From positions 1 to 64,000 of the forward strand of contig CALGMR010000011.1 in NCBI GenBank assembly GCA_937958815.1: 64,000 nucleotides of DNA. The letters run 5' to 3'. This document shows, one piece after another, positions 44,501 through 52,938 of the stretch. How positions within the stretch are numbered: the stretch's first letter is position 1; each line of letters starts with the position of its first letter. The position numbers and the translations under genes were made by a program. Under the pieces are notes generated by a model that was not told where the DNA came from, ran no database searches, and saw nothing but the letters and a program-made list of their open reading frames with translations. The stretch comes from an uncultured Rhizobiaceae group bacterium (GTDB taxonomy: Bacteria > Pseudomonadota > Alphaproteobacteria > Rhizobiales > Rhizobiaceae).

Positions 44501-45020
44501 ACAACGCCAAGGCGAGAGAAACATAAAAAGACGTATCGATTGTGGAAGACTGCACCGCTGTGAGCGACGGCTCAAATCGCGTCAACATCGTATCAACCGA
44601 TGTGGAAATAGCTTTCAATTGGAGTGCGATGTAAGGAACAATACCAAGCACCGCGATGGTGGCAGCAACGGCACCTACGCTCGTGCTTTTGCCGTAGCGA
44701 GAGGCAATGAAGTCGGCGATAGAGGTGATGCGCTCGGATTTGGCCACACGAATGATGTGACTGTACAGGGGATAACCCAGCGTAATCATCAAGACGGGGC
44801 CTACGTAAATGCCTAAGAAATCAAAGCCACTTGTGGTGGCTAAGCCCACAGAGCCGAAGAATGTCCAGGATGTGCAATAGATCGCCAGAGAAAGCGCATA
44901 GATTGCCGGTCGTGCAAAGAAACTGCGATTGCGCGCAGGTCTACGGTCTCCGTAACTGGCAACCACGAACAAAAACAACAGATAGGCAATAGCTGCGAAA
45001 ACAATGCCCCAACCCTGCAT
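41514..45020 (-). CDS. Symporter-fused hybrid histidine kinase (CrbS/MxtR/CbrA-like)
   Basis: A 1168-residue sensor. The first 530 residues form a full sodium/solute symporter domain (about 13 helices, with YCTSWTFFGSVG, GPVLMITLG and FAAVAQFAPAFIGGMFW). A PAS domain follows (about 640-740, GICVFDKEFRLSSWNKQF), then a coiled coil, a HisKA domain with the phosphoacceptor His near 804 in AAVGHDILQPLN, a HATPase with NLVSNAIKYTE and GLGLGLSIVQRL, and a receiver with Asp near 1086 in VLIADYHLNNEDG. The cognate response regulator lies on the opposite strand 15 bases away. Relatives sense carboxylates such as acetate; the ligand here is inferred. Confidence 0.88.
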   Translation of the reverse strand: MQGWGIVFAAIAYLLFLFVVASYGDRRPARNRSFFARPAIYALSLAIYCTSWTFFGSVGLATTSGFDFLGIYVGPVLMITLGYPLYSHIIRVAKSERITSIADFIASRYGKSTSVGAVAATIAVLGIVPYIALQLKAISTSVDTMLTRFEPSLTAVQSSTIDTSFYVSLALALFTILFGTRHADATEHQDGLMLAVATESVVKLIAFLAVGLFVTFYLFGGVGDMIAKSQESEFVQQSFYAGIHPTKFAVYTLLSTCAFLLLPRQFHVGVVENHSQADLRTARWMFPLYLILINLFVIPVAVGGMLTFGSSVNADNYVLALPLQEDSMTITFLVFLGGLSAATAMVIVACVALAIMISNNIILPFVLRRQNARHIRDMAPVLLNIRRTSIFIILAMAYAYLLVSGNSGALASFGLLSFAAVAQFAPAFIGGMFWRNATARGALWGMMAGFGVWFYTLFLPTVLDPSSPLLVEGPAAIYALRPQALFGVEAAQLDHGVFFSLLANSVVYVIASLSRRPLAIERMQANTFWYWGQRDGNDVVRDGRAISVAELRGTISNYLGHERSDRSFKQFYLNKGSDYDPRELADSEMITFSEQLLASAIGAASSRLVLSLLLQKHEPAGETTIQLLDDASEALQYNRDLLQTALDQVEQGICVFDKEFRLSSWNKQFRVLLDLPPEMGRVGIALTQLSDAIWDRLDHTQVSPIDLTKQMLTSQEPFLLHLAGSKRIIEVHTNSVPDGGLVISWNDMTERTTAARALKEANETLERRVRERTEELTQLNDDLARAREAAETANIGKTKFLAAVGHDILQPLNAARLYASSLAEQLDDSPKSKLANNVDDALESVEDILGSVLAISRLDSGALNPNVSVFDAAKLLQKLQVEFQPIAENKGLNFRVETNQFQIRSDFSLLRRLLQNLVSNAIKYTETGSVVLDSRVVRNQLVFEVRDTGSGIQPKDRDSIFEEFKRLEEGKRAAPGLGLGLSIVQRLADTLGHQVRFESDIDKGSTFFVTVPLVLDGIKPTERVAHPKQANDNLNGQLVYCIDNETIILDGMKTLLSGWGCNVVCFEHSSALIETVAKDVPAVLIADYHLNNEDGLDVISKARLKSQQEFLAVLVTADRSAAVRNAAKAIDVTVMNKPLKPAALRALLTRISKVSRANNTDSDTVAAE

Positions 45021-45133
45021 GCTTTACTCCCAAATGGCCGCAGACTGGCTTTAATTCACCACACACGTTAATGAGTGTCCAGTTAGAGCTCTTGTCGGGG
45101 AAATTTTGGCAAGAATTTTAATGAAAATAACAC

Positions 45134-45149
45134 TTAACGTTACGTTAAC
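45134..45149. promoter_or_regulatory. CtrA-type box upstream of mscL and the hybrid kinase gene
   Basis: TTAA-CGTTACG-TTAAC is an exact match to the alphaproteobacterial CtrA consensus TTAA-N7-TTAAC. It lies 105 bases before mscL and 114 bases before the divergent kinase gene, in the only spacer of this locus. Binding is inferred from the motif. Confidence 0.55.
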
Positions 45150-45253
45150 TATGTGTTATGCGACCGACCGAGGCGGGGATTTACCAATGCTGGAACCATC
45201 TAGCACAAACAGCCTTGAATTTTAATGTGTGTTCTCTAGAGGGAGAAAATGAA

Positions 45254-45670
45254 ATGCTGAGTGAATTTAAAGACTTTATTGCCAAGGGCAATGTGATGGA
45301 TCTTGCTGTTGGTGTGATCATCGGTGGTGCATTTGCACTGATTACTGCTTCGCTGGTTGGCGATGTTATTATGCCATTCGTTGGATGGATTTTCGGTGGT
45401 TTGGATTTCTCAAACTACTTCATCGCATTGGGTGATGGCGTCACCGCGACTTCTTTGGAAGCTGCGAAAGAACAAGGCGCTGTGTTGGCTTATGGTAGCT
45501 TCATCACAACGATCTTCAATTTCATCATCATCGCTTTTGTGATCTTCATGCTGGTTCGCTACGTGAATAAAGTGAAAGCGGCTGCTGAAAAAGAAGAAGA
45601 GGCAGCTCCAGAAGCACCTGCTGCTGACATCGTTCTTTTGACTGAAATTCGTGATGCTCTGAAAAAATAA
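45254..45670 (+). CDS. mscL: Large-conductance mechanosensitive channel MscL
   Basis: A 138-residue channel that opens on membrane tension to release solutes during osmotic downshock. [27 protein letters not shown] is followed by [15 protein letters not shown] for TM1, a periplasmic loop, and TM2 in [23 protein letters not shown]. The C-terminal charged helix ends [11 protein letters not shown], as in the E. coli protein. The ATG at 45254 is chosen (GGGAGAAA upstream); a longer frame is non-coding. A strong terminator follows. Confidence 0.96.
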   Translation: MLSEFKDFIAKGNVMDLAVGVIIGGAFALITASLVGDVIMPFVGWIFGGLDFSNYFIALGDGVTATSLEAAKEQGAVLAYGSFITTIFNFIIIAFVIFMLVRYVNKVKAAAEKEEEAAPEAPAADIVLLTEIRDALKK

Positions 45671-45691
45671 ATTTTTTCACAGATCATTTGA

Positions 45692-45723
45692 AGCCTCGTT
45701 GGGAAACCAGCGGGGCTTTTTTT
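45692..45723 (+). terminator. Intrinsic terminator of mscL
   Basis: AGCCTCGTTGG and CCAGCGGGGCT pair in an 11-base stem capped by a GAAA tetraloop and are followed by seven or more Ts. Confidence 0.95.
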
Positions 45724-45848
45724 ATGTCTTGTTCAAATTCTTTCTGCGGTGCGAGCGAATGATACGGCCAGCGGGTAGGTCATCGTCAATCCGGTTGATT
45801 AGCAGTATAAACCCAGTATGAATTGAAATCTGATTTGCCTTAATTGCC

Positions 45849-45878
45849 CCTAAACGTTTGGTGTATAAAACCTAAACG
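45849..45878. repeat. Direct repeat CCTAAACG upstream of the type I secretion operon
   Basis: CCTAAACG occurs at 45849-45856 and again at 45871-45878, 22 bases apart start to start (two helical turns), 70-100 bases before the ABC gene. The first copy overlaps a TTAA-N7-TAAAC sequence, one base off a CtrA box. It may be a pair of activator sites; no regulator is assigned. Confidence 0.35.
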
Positions 45879-45945
45879 GAATTCATAGGCGATAATGTTG
45901 TGCGGGGATGGCGTTGCCAAGCCATGACGTGAAAGAGGGCTGTTC

Positions 45946-47685
45946 ATGAAAAGTCTTAAAACTGCGCGGTCTCAGTTCCGTGGAATTATAATTCTACTGG
46001 CTGCGTTTTCACTCATCGTGAATTTGCTCCTTTTGACCATGCCTCTCTACATGCTTCAAATCTATGATCGTGTCCTTCCGAGCCAAAGCATGGATACGCT
46101 GAAATTTTTGTCAGTTATTGCTGTGGCTGCATTGGTGGTGTTGGGTTTGTTGGAAGCCATTCGGGCCATTGTTGCTGCGCGAGCAGCAGCTAAGCTTGAA
46201 GTGCAATTGGGCGCTGATGCTATACGCGTCGCCATGCTGAGCAGTCGACTTGGCGAGGCCAATGTTCAGCCTGTGCGAGATTTGGCGGCAGTGCGCAGTT
46301 TTATCGCCTCGCGCGCCGTGTTTGCACTTCTTGATCTGCCCTTTGCTCCTTTGTTCATTGGCATCTTATATTTCATTCATCCCACACTGTTTTACATCAC
46401 TATTGCTGGAGCAGTGATTTTGTTTGCAATCGCCATTCTCAATCAAATGGTGACCAAAACGCCTTCGCAAGATGCAAGCCAACTGCAAGGGGCTGCATTT
46501 GCGACCGCCCAGTCGATTGCACGCAACTCAGAGTCCCTGCGCGCTATGGGCATGACCGGCAACGGCATCAGTGTTTGGGGCAATTCCAATGCTGAATCCA
46601 TGTCAGCGCAAGGCAGTGTGGATACACGCAATGCCGTGCTTTCCGGCATTTCGAAAACAATTCGTATGGGGCTGCAAATTGCTATTTTGGGTGTTGGTGC
46701 GCTTTTGGTTCTGCGTGGAGAGATGACAGCAGGAATGATTTTTGCGTCGTCAATCATTTCAGGGCGTGGCTTGCAACCAATTGATCAGGTTATTGGCGGT
46801 TGGAAACAATATGTAACGTCGTGGCGTTCGTGGAAAAACCTGACCGCTATTCTTGAAAAAGCCGGTGATGAATCTGAAAAGATTTCAATGCCCAAACCTA
46901 ATGGAAATATTTCCGTTGAAGCAGCATTGGTCATGCCAGCGGGCGGCGGATCGAAAGAGCCGATCTTGAACCGCGTTTCGTTTTCGGTGAATGCAGGAGA
47001 TGTCGTGGGAATTGTGGGCCCATCTGGCTCGGGCAAATCCACCATGGCGCGGTTGCTTGTAGGCGCACAGTTTCCCAGTGCGGGTACGGTTCGCATTGAC
47101 GGCACTGACATACAAAACTGGGATGCACTTCAATTGGGCAAACATATTGGCTATCTCGGCCAAGGTGTAGAACTATTGCCTGGCACAATTGCTGAAAACA
47201 TCGCGCGCTTGTCTCTGCAACCCGATGATGTGGCTGTGCATGAAGCGGCGCGCAAAGCGCAGGTTCATGAACTCATTCAAAACCTGCCACAAGGCTACGA
47301 CACACATGTTGGCCCTGGTGGGCTCGGCTTGTCGGGCGGGCAAAAACAACGCATTGCGTTGGCGCGCGCCTTTTATGGCGATCCTGAAATTATGGTGTTG
47401 GACGAACCCAATGCAAATTTGGACGACGATGGAGAAATGGCTTTGCAACTGGCATTTCGTACGGCGCGAAAGTCGGGAACGACAGTTATCGTCATCACCC
47501 AACGCAAACAAATTTTGAATGAAGTGGACAAGATTTTGCGTTTGCATCGTGGCAAAGTAGACTTCTACGGCACGCGAGAAAAATTTGTGCAGGCTTTGCA
47601 AGAAATGCGGGCAAAGCGCGCAGCACAAGCGAAAGCGGTTCAGTCTGCACAATCTGGAAATCAACCTCCTGTGAAAGTGAACTAA
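45946..47685 (+). CDS. Type I secretion ABC transporter (PrtD/HlyB-like permease-ATPase)
   Basis: A 579-residue half-transporter that, with the adaptor and an outer membrane channel, exports unfolded proteins in one step. The N-terminal membrane domain (six helices, residues 15-290) has [21 protein letters not shown], the signature start of PrtD-type exporters. The ATPase has Walker [10 protein letters not shown] near residue 356, the Q-loop [10 protein letters not shown], signature LSGGQKQR near 461 and Walker [13 protein letters not shown]. No leading C39 peptidase is present. The adaptor gene starts one base after the stop. No RTX substrate is found in the window. Confidence 0.92.
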   Translation: MKSLKTARSQFRGIIILLAAFSLIVNLLLLTMPLYMLQIYDRVLPSQSMDTLKFLSVIAVAALVVLGLLEAIRAIVAARAAAKLEVQLGADAIRVAMLSSRLGEANVQPVRDLAAVRSFIASRAVFALLDLPFAPLFIGILYFIHPTLFYITIAGAVILFAIAILNQMVTKTPSQDASQLQGAAFATAQSIARNSESLRAMGMTGNGISVWGNSNAESMSAQGSVDTRNAVLSGISKTIRMGLQIAILGVGALLVLRGEMTAGMIFASSIISGRGLQPIDQVIGGWKQYVTSWRSWKNLTAILEKAGDESEKISMPKPNGNISVEAALVMPAGGGSKEPILNRVSFSVNAGDVVGIVGPSGSGKSTMARLLVGAQFPSAGTVRIDGTDIQNWDALQLGKHIGYLGQGVELLPGTIAENIARLSLQPDDVAVHEAARKAQVHELIQNLPQGYDTHVGPGGLGLSGGQKQRIALARAFYGDPEIMVLDEPNANLDDDGEMALQLAFRTARKSGTTVIVITQRKQILNEVDKILRLHRGKVDFYGTREKFVQALQEMRAKRAAQAKAVQSAQSGNQPPVKVN

Positions 47686-47686
47686 A

Positions 47687-49120
47687 ATGGCAGAAGAACT
47701 TGGTCGCATCCAAACGACAAAAATTCCAGCTTCACAGGCCATTGCGGGCAATGCAGAACATGCAAAGCTCATGGCAAACATGCAAAACCCTGCCAGCACA
47801 TCAGGTATGAATGATGGGTCCAACTGGGCTGAAAAAGTGAAAACAAGTATCGCAAAGCCGGCGATATTTGGCGTGGCCGTGATCGGCCTATTTGTGTTTG
47901 GTTTTGGTTCTTGGGCAGCAAATGCACCGCTTTCTGGCGCTGCCATTGCTCCTGGTGTCATTGCTGCCAGCGGGCAGAACCTCAAAGTACAACATTTTGA
48001 AGGCGGAATCATAAAAGAGATACTGGTCAAAGAAGGTGACAAGGTCAGCAAAGGGCAAGCCTTGCTGAAGATCGACCCGACCTTGGCAGAATCCAACCGA
48101 AATCGATTTGTAAAATCCTTGGTGGCGTCTCAAGCGCGTGCAGAGCGACTTCTGGCAGAACGTGATAACGCCGAGTTTGTGATTTCAGATGAGTTGCGCA
48201 AATTGGCAACCGAAAATGGTTTGGAAAATGACCTTCGTGAACAAACGAGTGAATTCAACAAGCGTCGCGAACGTTACCTCACGGACGCGCGAATACTTGA
48301 CCAACAGATCGCAGCTTTGGAAGAGCAAATCGGTGGCTTCAATTCGCAAGTAAAGTCCACGGAAGAGCAAATCGTCGTCTTGTCCGATGAGATCAAAGTA
48401 AAACGTGCTCTGTTGAAACGACAACTGACCAACCGCTCAGAAGTCCTTCGTCTGGAACGCAATCGGTCTGAACTTCAAGGTCGAATCGGCGGACTATTGG
48501 CCAGCATTGGTGAAGCAAAAAGCAGCATCATTGGTGCCAAACAACGTCAGTCGCGTTTGCAAACCGAACGAGCAGAAACGGCTGTAACAGCACTCAACGA
48601 TGTGCGTCGTCAAATAGCTGATACGCAAGAACAAATCGCAAATGCCGAAGCGATTATGAACCGTGTTGTGGTGCGTGCTCCGTCAGATGGCGTGGTGGTG
48701 AACCTGTCTAAAAACACGCCAGGAAGTGTGGTGCGTCAGGGGGAAGACTTGGTGGTGCTGTTGCCAACAGGCGGCGAACTTATCGTGGAAGCTCGCTTGA
48801 ACCCTCAAGACATTGATGTGGTTACGGTTGGACAATCTGCCAACTTGCGGTTTTCCTCATTGAACACACGCATAACACCGGAAGTTCCCGCAACTGTCAG
48901 CTATGTTTCTGCCGACCGTTTGGTGGATCCATCCAACAATGAACCTTACTATACGGCGCGTTTGAAAATTTCAGATAAGTTACCGGATGGACTATCCACG
49001 GAACAAATATTCCCGGGCATGCCTGTGGAAACCTATATTGAAACAGGCGACCGAACCTTCTTTGAATATATCGCAAAACCGCTGACAGATTCCTTCGAAC
49101 GGGCTTTCAAAGAAGAGTAG
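47687..49120 (+). CDS. HlyD-family type I secretion membrane fusion protein
   Basis: A 477-residue adaptor with a cytoplasmic tail (residues 1-60), one TM helix ([18 protein letters not shown]), a lipoyl-like half-site ([31 protein letters not shown]), a long coiled coil (about 140-320) and a second half-site with [22 protein letters not shown]. The end part [26 protein letters not shown] is typical of PrtE/HlyD. It pairs with the ABC gene one base upstream. The TolC partner would be encoded elsewhere. Confidence 0.92.
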   Translation: MAEELGRIQTTKIPASQAIAGNAEHAKLMANMQNPASTSGMNDGSNWAEKVKTSIAKPAIFGVAVIGLFVFGFGSWAANAPLSGAAIAPGVIAASGQNLKVQHFEGGIIKEILVKEGDKVSKGQALLKIDPTLAESNRNRFVKSLVASQARAERLLAERDNAEFVISDELRKLATENGLENDLREQTSEFNKRRERYLTDARILDQQIAALEEQIGGFNSQVKSTEEQIVVLSDEIKVKRALLKRQLTNRSEVLRLERNRSELQGRIGGLLASIGEAKSSIIGAKQRQSRLQTERAETAVTALNDVRRQIADTQEQIANAEAIMNRVVVRAPSDGVVVNLSKNTPGSVVRQGEDLVVLLPTGGELIVEARLNPQDIDVVTVGQSANLRFSSLNTRITPEVPATVSYVSADRLVDPSNNEPYYTARLKISDKLPDGLSTEQIFPGMPVETYIETGDRTFFEYIAKPLTDSFERAFKEE

Positions 49121-49129
49121 TTTTTCACT

Positions 49130-51190
49130 TTATCTGCCAATTCCCTTTGGCAGAATTTGAGCGCCGAGCAGTGCATAATCAAATCCATCAGCTCTGCCTC
49201 CCAAGTGCTTTGCTAAAAAACGTTCGATTTTGCGATATGTTTTCATGCGCGTTTTCCAACCCCAACTCCTGAATTGGTGGCCCGCCCCTTCTAGCAAAAC
49301 ATATTCAACGGGTTTCCCGGCAGCGCGCAAAGCTTCGACCATGCGATCTGATTGACTTTGGATCACACGCACATCGTTGCTGCCTTGTATAACCATCATG
49401 GGAGCAGCGAGTTTGGCGGCGTGGGTCAAAGGTGACCGATCCTTGATAATTTTTCTTTGTTCTGGGTCTTTTGGATTGCCAACATTTTTATCGTACCAGA
49501 AATCCCAACCCTGCCAGTAAGGGGGAATTTCGCTGCGCATAGACACCAAGTCACTGATGCCGTTGACGTCGATTCCAGCTGCATAAAGCTCTGGGTTGCG
49601 GGTCATTGCGGTCAAAACTTTCAGTCCGCCAAAAGAACCGCCAAAAACGGCTACTTTCTTAGGGTCTGCAATTCCTTGGCCGACTGCCCAAGCACGCGCA
49701 TCCGATATATCGTCGTCCATGGCACGCGAAACAGCATTGAAGGCAGCGTTACGAAACGCGCGACCATATCCATGTGACCCGCGATAGTTGACATCGAGAA
49801 CGGCATAACCCCGGTTGTTCAAAAGTTGTCGGAAACCATTCCATCCACCAAAAACACGAGCAATTGGCCCGCCATGGATCATGATGACCAGCGGAGCAGG
49901 CCGAGATACGCCTTTTGGTCGCGACAGATATGCAGGAATTTTTAGCCCATCACGCGCTTCAATGGTCACAGGTTCTACCGGCGACAGGCGATCTCTAAAT
50001 CTTGCAATTTGTGGGGTTGAAATTTTTGTAATTTCACCACTTTTGCTGTCGATCATTTGGGCTTCGTAGCCTGCATCGGCCTCTTCAACGGAAAACACAA
50101 TTTTTGAACGGTCGTTGGAGATGGTATGGAAGTTCAGGTTGGCGTTGTTTGGCCTTTCAATCTTGTCGATAAGTGAGCCAAGCTTTGGATCAAGAATTGT
50201 CAGTTTTTGATGGCCTGGATAGGAGAAAAGAGCTTGCGGTTTTCCCTTCTCGCGATCCATTAGAACGTGAGAAATATCGACTTTCTCATCCGAATGAAGA
50301 ACCGTTTCTTTTTGATGTTTAATGTCAAATCTCACCAAAGCCTGCTTGTCACGACCCATATTTGACAAAGCGTAAAGCTTCTCGTCTTTGTCCCATGTGC
50401 CAAGGGGGGTGAAAGAATCTCCAAATTTTCCACGAACCACTGGTTTCCATAATCCGCCTAGATCGAGTTCAAAAACCCAAGCACCTTGTGGTAGAAAACG
50501 GGTGCGCGCGTAAACATCGCCATCTCGAGCAAGATGCCAATAAACGCCTCTTTGTTGTGATTGTCCAAGGGGCTCTGTTTCACCGCTCGTCAAGTTCAAG
50601 CGGTAAAGGTCAAATCGTCGTCGATCAGTTCCATTATGCGCGATGATGACGCTGTCGCCAGAAGCATCCGGCACTTGAACCAAAAAAGACTTCACATCTT
50701 TGCCCATATTATAGGATCGTGGTTTGGCGTTTGGTTTTTGTGTGTCGATGGATACCAAGACATCATTTTCCCAACCGTCCCTGTCCGCAAGATAAAGAAC
50801 GTAACGACTGTCTGCTGACCATGTGTATCCGCGCACTTCATCACTGGTTTGAAAAATGTTGCGTTGTTCTCCTTCAACAGGCTTTACCCATAAAGCAGGC
50901 TTGAACCATTTGGATTCCAACCAACTCAAATATTTACCGTCCGGAGACAATTGATAATTCCAACGCGCATCTGTGCTTGCATAGAAATTGCGCAGGGGAA
51001 TAATTGGAGGCAGATCTGCTTTCACCAATTCTGGGTGTGTCGCAGCGATAGGCCGATAGACCCAAGCTCCAATGGCCAGTGTCAAAATGACAAGCGTTAA
51101 AAACCCTAGAAAAATTTTTTCAGCATTGTTGATCTTGCTCCTAAGGCGAACTGAGGTTTCAAGACCTCCAATGATATGAACGTAACTCAC
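49130..51190 (-). CDS. S9-family prolyl-oligopeptidase-like serine peptidase
   Basis: A 686-residue protein with an N-terminal TM anchor (residues 28-48), a beta-propeller-like half with WSADSRYVLYLADRDG-type blades, and a C-terminal alpha/beta hydrolase. The catalytic triad is GGSFGGLKVL (Ser), GSNDVRVIQSQSD (Asp) and GAGHQFRSWGW (His); the oxyanion region has MIHGGPIARVFGGWN. It resembles acylaminoacyl/dipeptidyl-peptidase members of S9 and is probably anchored to the inner membrane facing the periplasm. The start is a GTG at 51190. It converges on the secretion operon; any functional link is inference. Confidence 0.88.
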   Translation of the reverse strand: MSYVHIIGGLETSVRLRSKINNAEKIFLGFLTLVILTLAIGAWVYRPIAATHPELVKADLPPIIPLRNFYASTDARWNYQLSPDGKYLSWLESKWFKPALWVKPVEGEQRNIFQTSDEVRGYTWSADSRYVLYLADRDGWENDVLVSIDTQKPNAKPRSYNMGKDVKSFLVQVPDASGDSVIIAHNGTDRRRFDLYRLNLTSGETEPLGQSQQRGVYWHLARDGDVYARTRFLPQGAWVFELDLGGLWKPVVRGKFGDSFTPLGTWDKDEKLYALSNMGRDKQALVRFDIKHQKETVLHSDEKVDISHVLMDREKGKPQALFSYPGHQKLTILDPKLGSLIDKIERPNNANLNFHTISNDRSKIVFSVEEADAGYEAQMIDSKSGEITKISTPQIARFRDRLSPVEPVTIEARDGLKIPAYLSRPKGVSRPAPLVIMIHGGPIARVFGGWNGFRQLLNNRGYAVLDVNYRGSHGYGRAFRNAAFNAVSRAMDDDISDARAWAVGQGIADPKKVAVFGGSFGGLKVLTAMTRNPELYAAGIDVNGISDLVSMRSEIPPYWQGWDFWYDKNVGNPKDPEQRKIIKDRSPLTHAAKLAAPMMVIQGSNDVRVIQSQSDRMVEALRAAGKPVEYVLLEGAGHQFRSWGWKTRMKTYRKIERFLAKHLGGRADGFDYALLGAQILPKGIGR

Positions 51191-51235
51191 ATGCGCTATC
51201 GCGCAACAGCTGCGAATTCTGATTTCAACGGCCCG

Positions 51236-51934
51236 CTAGGATGCCCAGCCTTCTGCGGCCATATTGGCCAATGCGTCGGGCTTCAAAATGACCAATCCGC
51301 CTCGGGTGCGTTCTAAAATACCCAAACGTTCCAGTTCTTTCATGTCGCGAGAGACAATTTCTCTGCGGCTTGAAATACGGTCTGCAATATCACTTTGAAG
51401 TGGGGCAGGGCTTATTATTCGATGGCCAGAATGCAGACCAGATGGAATACTTGTGCGTGGCCGCGACAAGCGCAAAATCTCAGCATAAAGCCTGTATTTT
51501 GCTTTTAGAAAACTGAACTCAGACAATCTGTGAGACAAGCGCCTGATATCGGCGGTCAAATGGTTCATCACGCGCCATGCAATTTCTGGCACTGCCTCAA
51601 TAATTTCTTGGAAGACGGCCTTTGGCATAATGCAAATGCGGCAATTTGAAAGCGCAACAATGCTGGCCGAGCGTGGTCCGTCGTCAATGGCAGCCAAATG
51701 GCCGAAAAATTCTCCGGGTCCATGATCGTTGAGGATGACTTCTCGACCCTCAATCATGCGCACCAATGCACGCACGGTACCATGCGAAATAAGTCGAATT
51801 TCTTTGGAGTTTTCCTGGTGGTCAATGATGGTTTCGCCAGCTTCATAGTTGCGCCACAAGCATCGATCACCGAACGCTTTCAACTGCTCGTCGGTCATTC
51901 CCTTTAAGAGAGGAAATTCGTCCAGCGTGTCCAT
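51236..51934 (-). CDS. Crp/Fnr-family transcriptional regulator
   Basis: A 232-residue regulator. The N-terminal cyclic-nucleotide-type beta-roll has GETIIDHQE, then GEFFGHLAAIDDGPRSASIVAL. In cAMP-binding CRP this cassette has Glu and Arg-Ser; here Arg88-Ser89 are kept but the Glu is His79. The dimerisation helix and an HTH_Crp domain follow (SDIADRISSRREIVSRDMKEL). No FNR cysteines are present. The start is set at MDTLDEFPLL; the frame is open upstream. It lies about 3 kb from an adenylate cyclase gene with a perfect CRP-type site upstream, so a cAMP role is plausible but not proved. Confidence 0.85.
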   Translation of the reverse strand: MDTLDEFPLLKGMTDEQLKAFGDRCLWRNYEAGETIIDHQENSKEIRLISHGTVRALVRMIEGREVILNDHGPGEFFGHLAAIDDGPRSASIVALSNCRICIMPKAVFQEIIEAVPEIAWRVMNHLTADIRRLSHRLSEFSFLKAKYRLYAEILRLSRPRTSIPSGLHSGHRIISPAPLQSDIADRISSRREIVSRDMKELERLGILERTRGGLVILKPDALANMAAEGWAS

Positions 51935-52043
51935 TAGAGAATCCCAAAAACGTTGTTCCCTACGATCAATACATGATCGTAAGTTGCAATTACCGGCCCC
52001 TATATGCCCATAATTACCGTTAAGACCTTTGATTTTCAACACA

Positions 52044-52931
52044 TTATTCAGTCACGCTCAAATTGTTCACATCTGCAATTTTTTCGCGAAATTCTGGGGT
52101 TCCTGTTTTTCCACGATTGTTTGCCAGTCGATATCTGCTCATTTCGTCTTGGGTGAAAAAATACAGGCTCTGTGGCGGTGTCTCCAAGGCCCGAACCCAA
52201 ACCTTTAAATCAACGCCCATATCCACAAGCAGCTGTTGGCATGCAGCTGAAATTGTTTGCGCTTCAGCCATTCCACGGTGAAGACTGCCGATCGCTGTGG
52301 GCAAAGCGTAGGCTTGGTGCACGCCTATAAATGCCTGCTTTCCAGCCGAACGATACAAGCCGCCTGCCAAAACCAAAGGGCAGGCTGATGCGCAATAGGC
52401 ATGGTCTGGCACATTGGTGCTGATACCTGCGCTGCGAATTTGGCGCGAGAGTGAAAGAGCATCCGTGACCGACCCACCAGGTGAATGTAAATGCAGTTCG
52501 GTGATCTCTCGGTCGTGGGTTTTCAGGAACTCAGCAAACCGTGCCGCGGCACCAGCATCCATAGTGCCAATTGCAGTTGCCTTATCGCCTTCCCCAAAAT
52601 GAAATTGCAATGGTCCCGCCATAACTTCGCTGTCAAAAGGACCGAAATATCCAGGCAGGCTTGGCTTTTTCGACCCAGGGCCCAGCGGCATGGTTCGAGG
52701 AAAATACGGCCGTGTTTGATCTCCGGGTTTAGGCAATTCCAGCGGGGCTGGGTCCGTTCGCGTTGTGGCAGGAAAATCAACCGGCGCATTGGCCACCATT
52801 TCACGAAAGTCTTGCAAAACAGCGCCAACCGAAAGACCAAGCATGCCCAAGAAAACAAGCTTCAAAAACCGACCATCTTGAATGGTCGATATGATCCACG
52901 ACAACGGACGCTGTGCTGGTTGCTGTTCCAT
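52044..52931 (-). CDS. Membrane-anchored ClpP/SppA-fold protein (COG3904-like)
   Basis: A 295-residue protein with an N-terminal TM helix (residues 22-40) and a crotonase/ClpP-like domain. The ClpP landmarks are LHLHSPGGSV (residues 147-155, oxyanion loop), then YCASACPLVL with Ser182 at the nucleophile position and FIGVHQAY with His205, 23 residues later, as in ClpP and SppA. Two Cys (180, 184) flank the serine. It belongs to the COG3904 group of predicted periplasmic proteins with no settled function. It starts 7 bases after the membrane-protein gene, with which it probably forms an operon. Confidence 0.75.
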   Translation of the reverse strand: MEQQPAQRPLSWIISTIQDGRFLKLVFLGMLGLSVGAVLQDFREMVANAPVDFPATTRTDPAPLELPKPGDQTRPYFPRTMPLGPGSKKPSLPGYFGPFDSEVMAGPLQFHFGEGDKATAIGTMDAGAAARFAEFLKTHDREITELHLHSPGGSVTDALSLSRQIRSAGISTNVPDHAYCASACPLVLAGGLYRSAGKQAFIGVHQAYALPTAIGSLHRGMAEAQTISAACQQLLVDMGVDLKVWVRALETPPQSLYFFTQDEMSRYRLANNRGKTGTPEFREKIADVNNLSVTE

Positions 52932-52938
52932 TCCTACG

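Noticed and set aside
47173-48096. 307-codon minus-strand frame opposite the ABC/HlyD junction
   Set aside because: It overlaps both secretion genes in antisense and shows no domain pattern.
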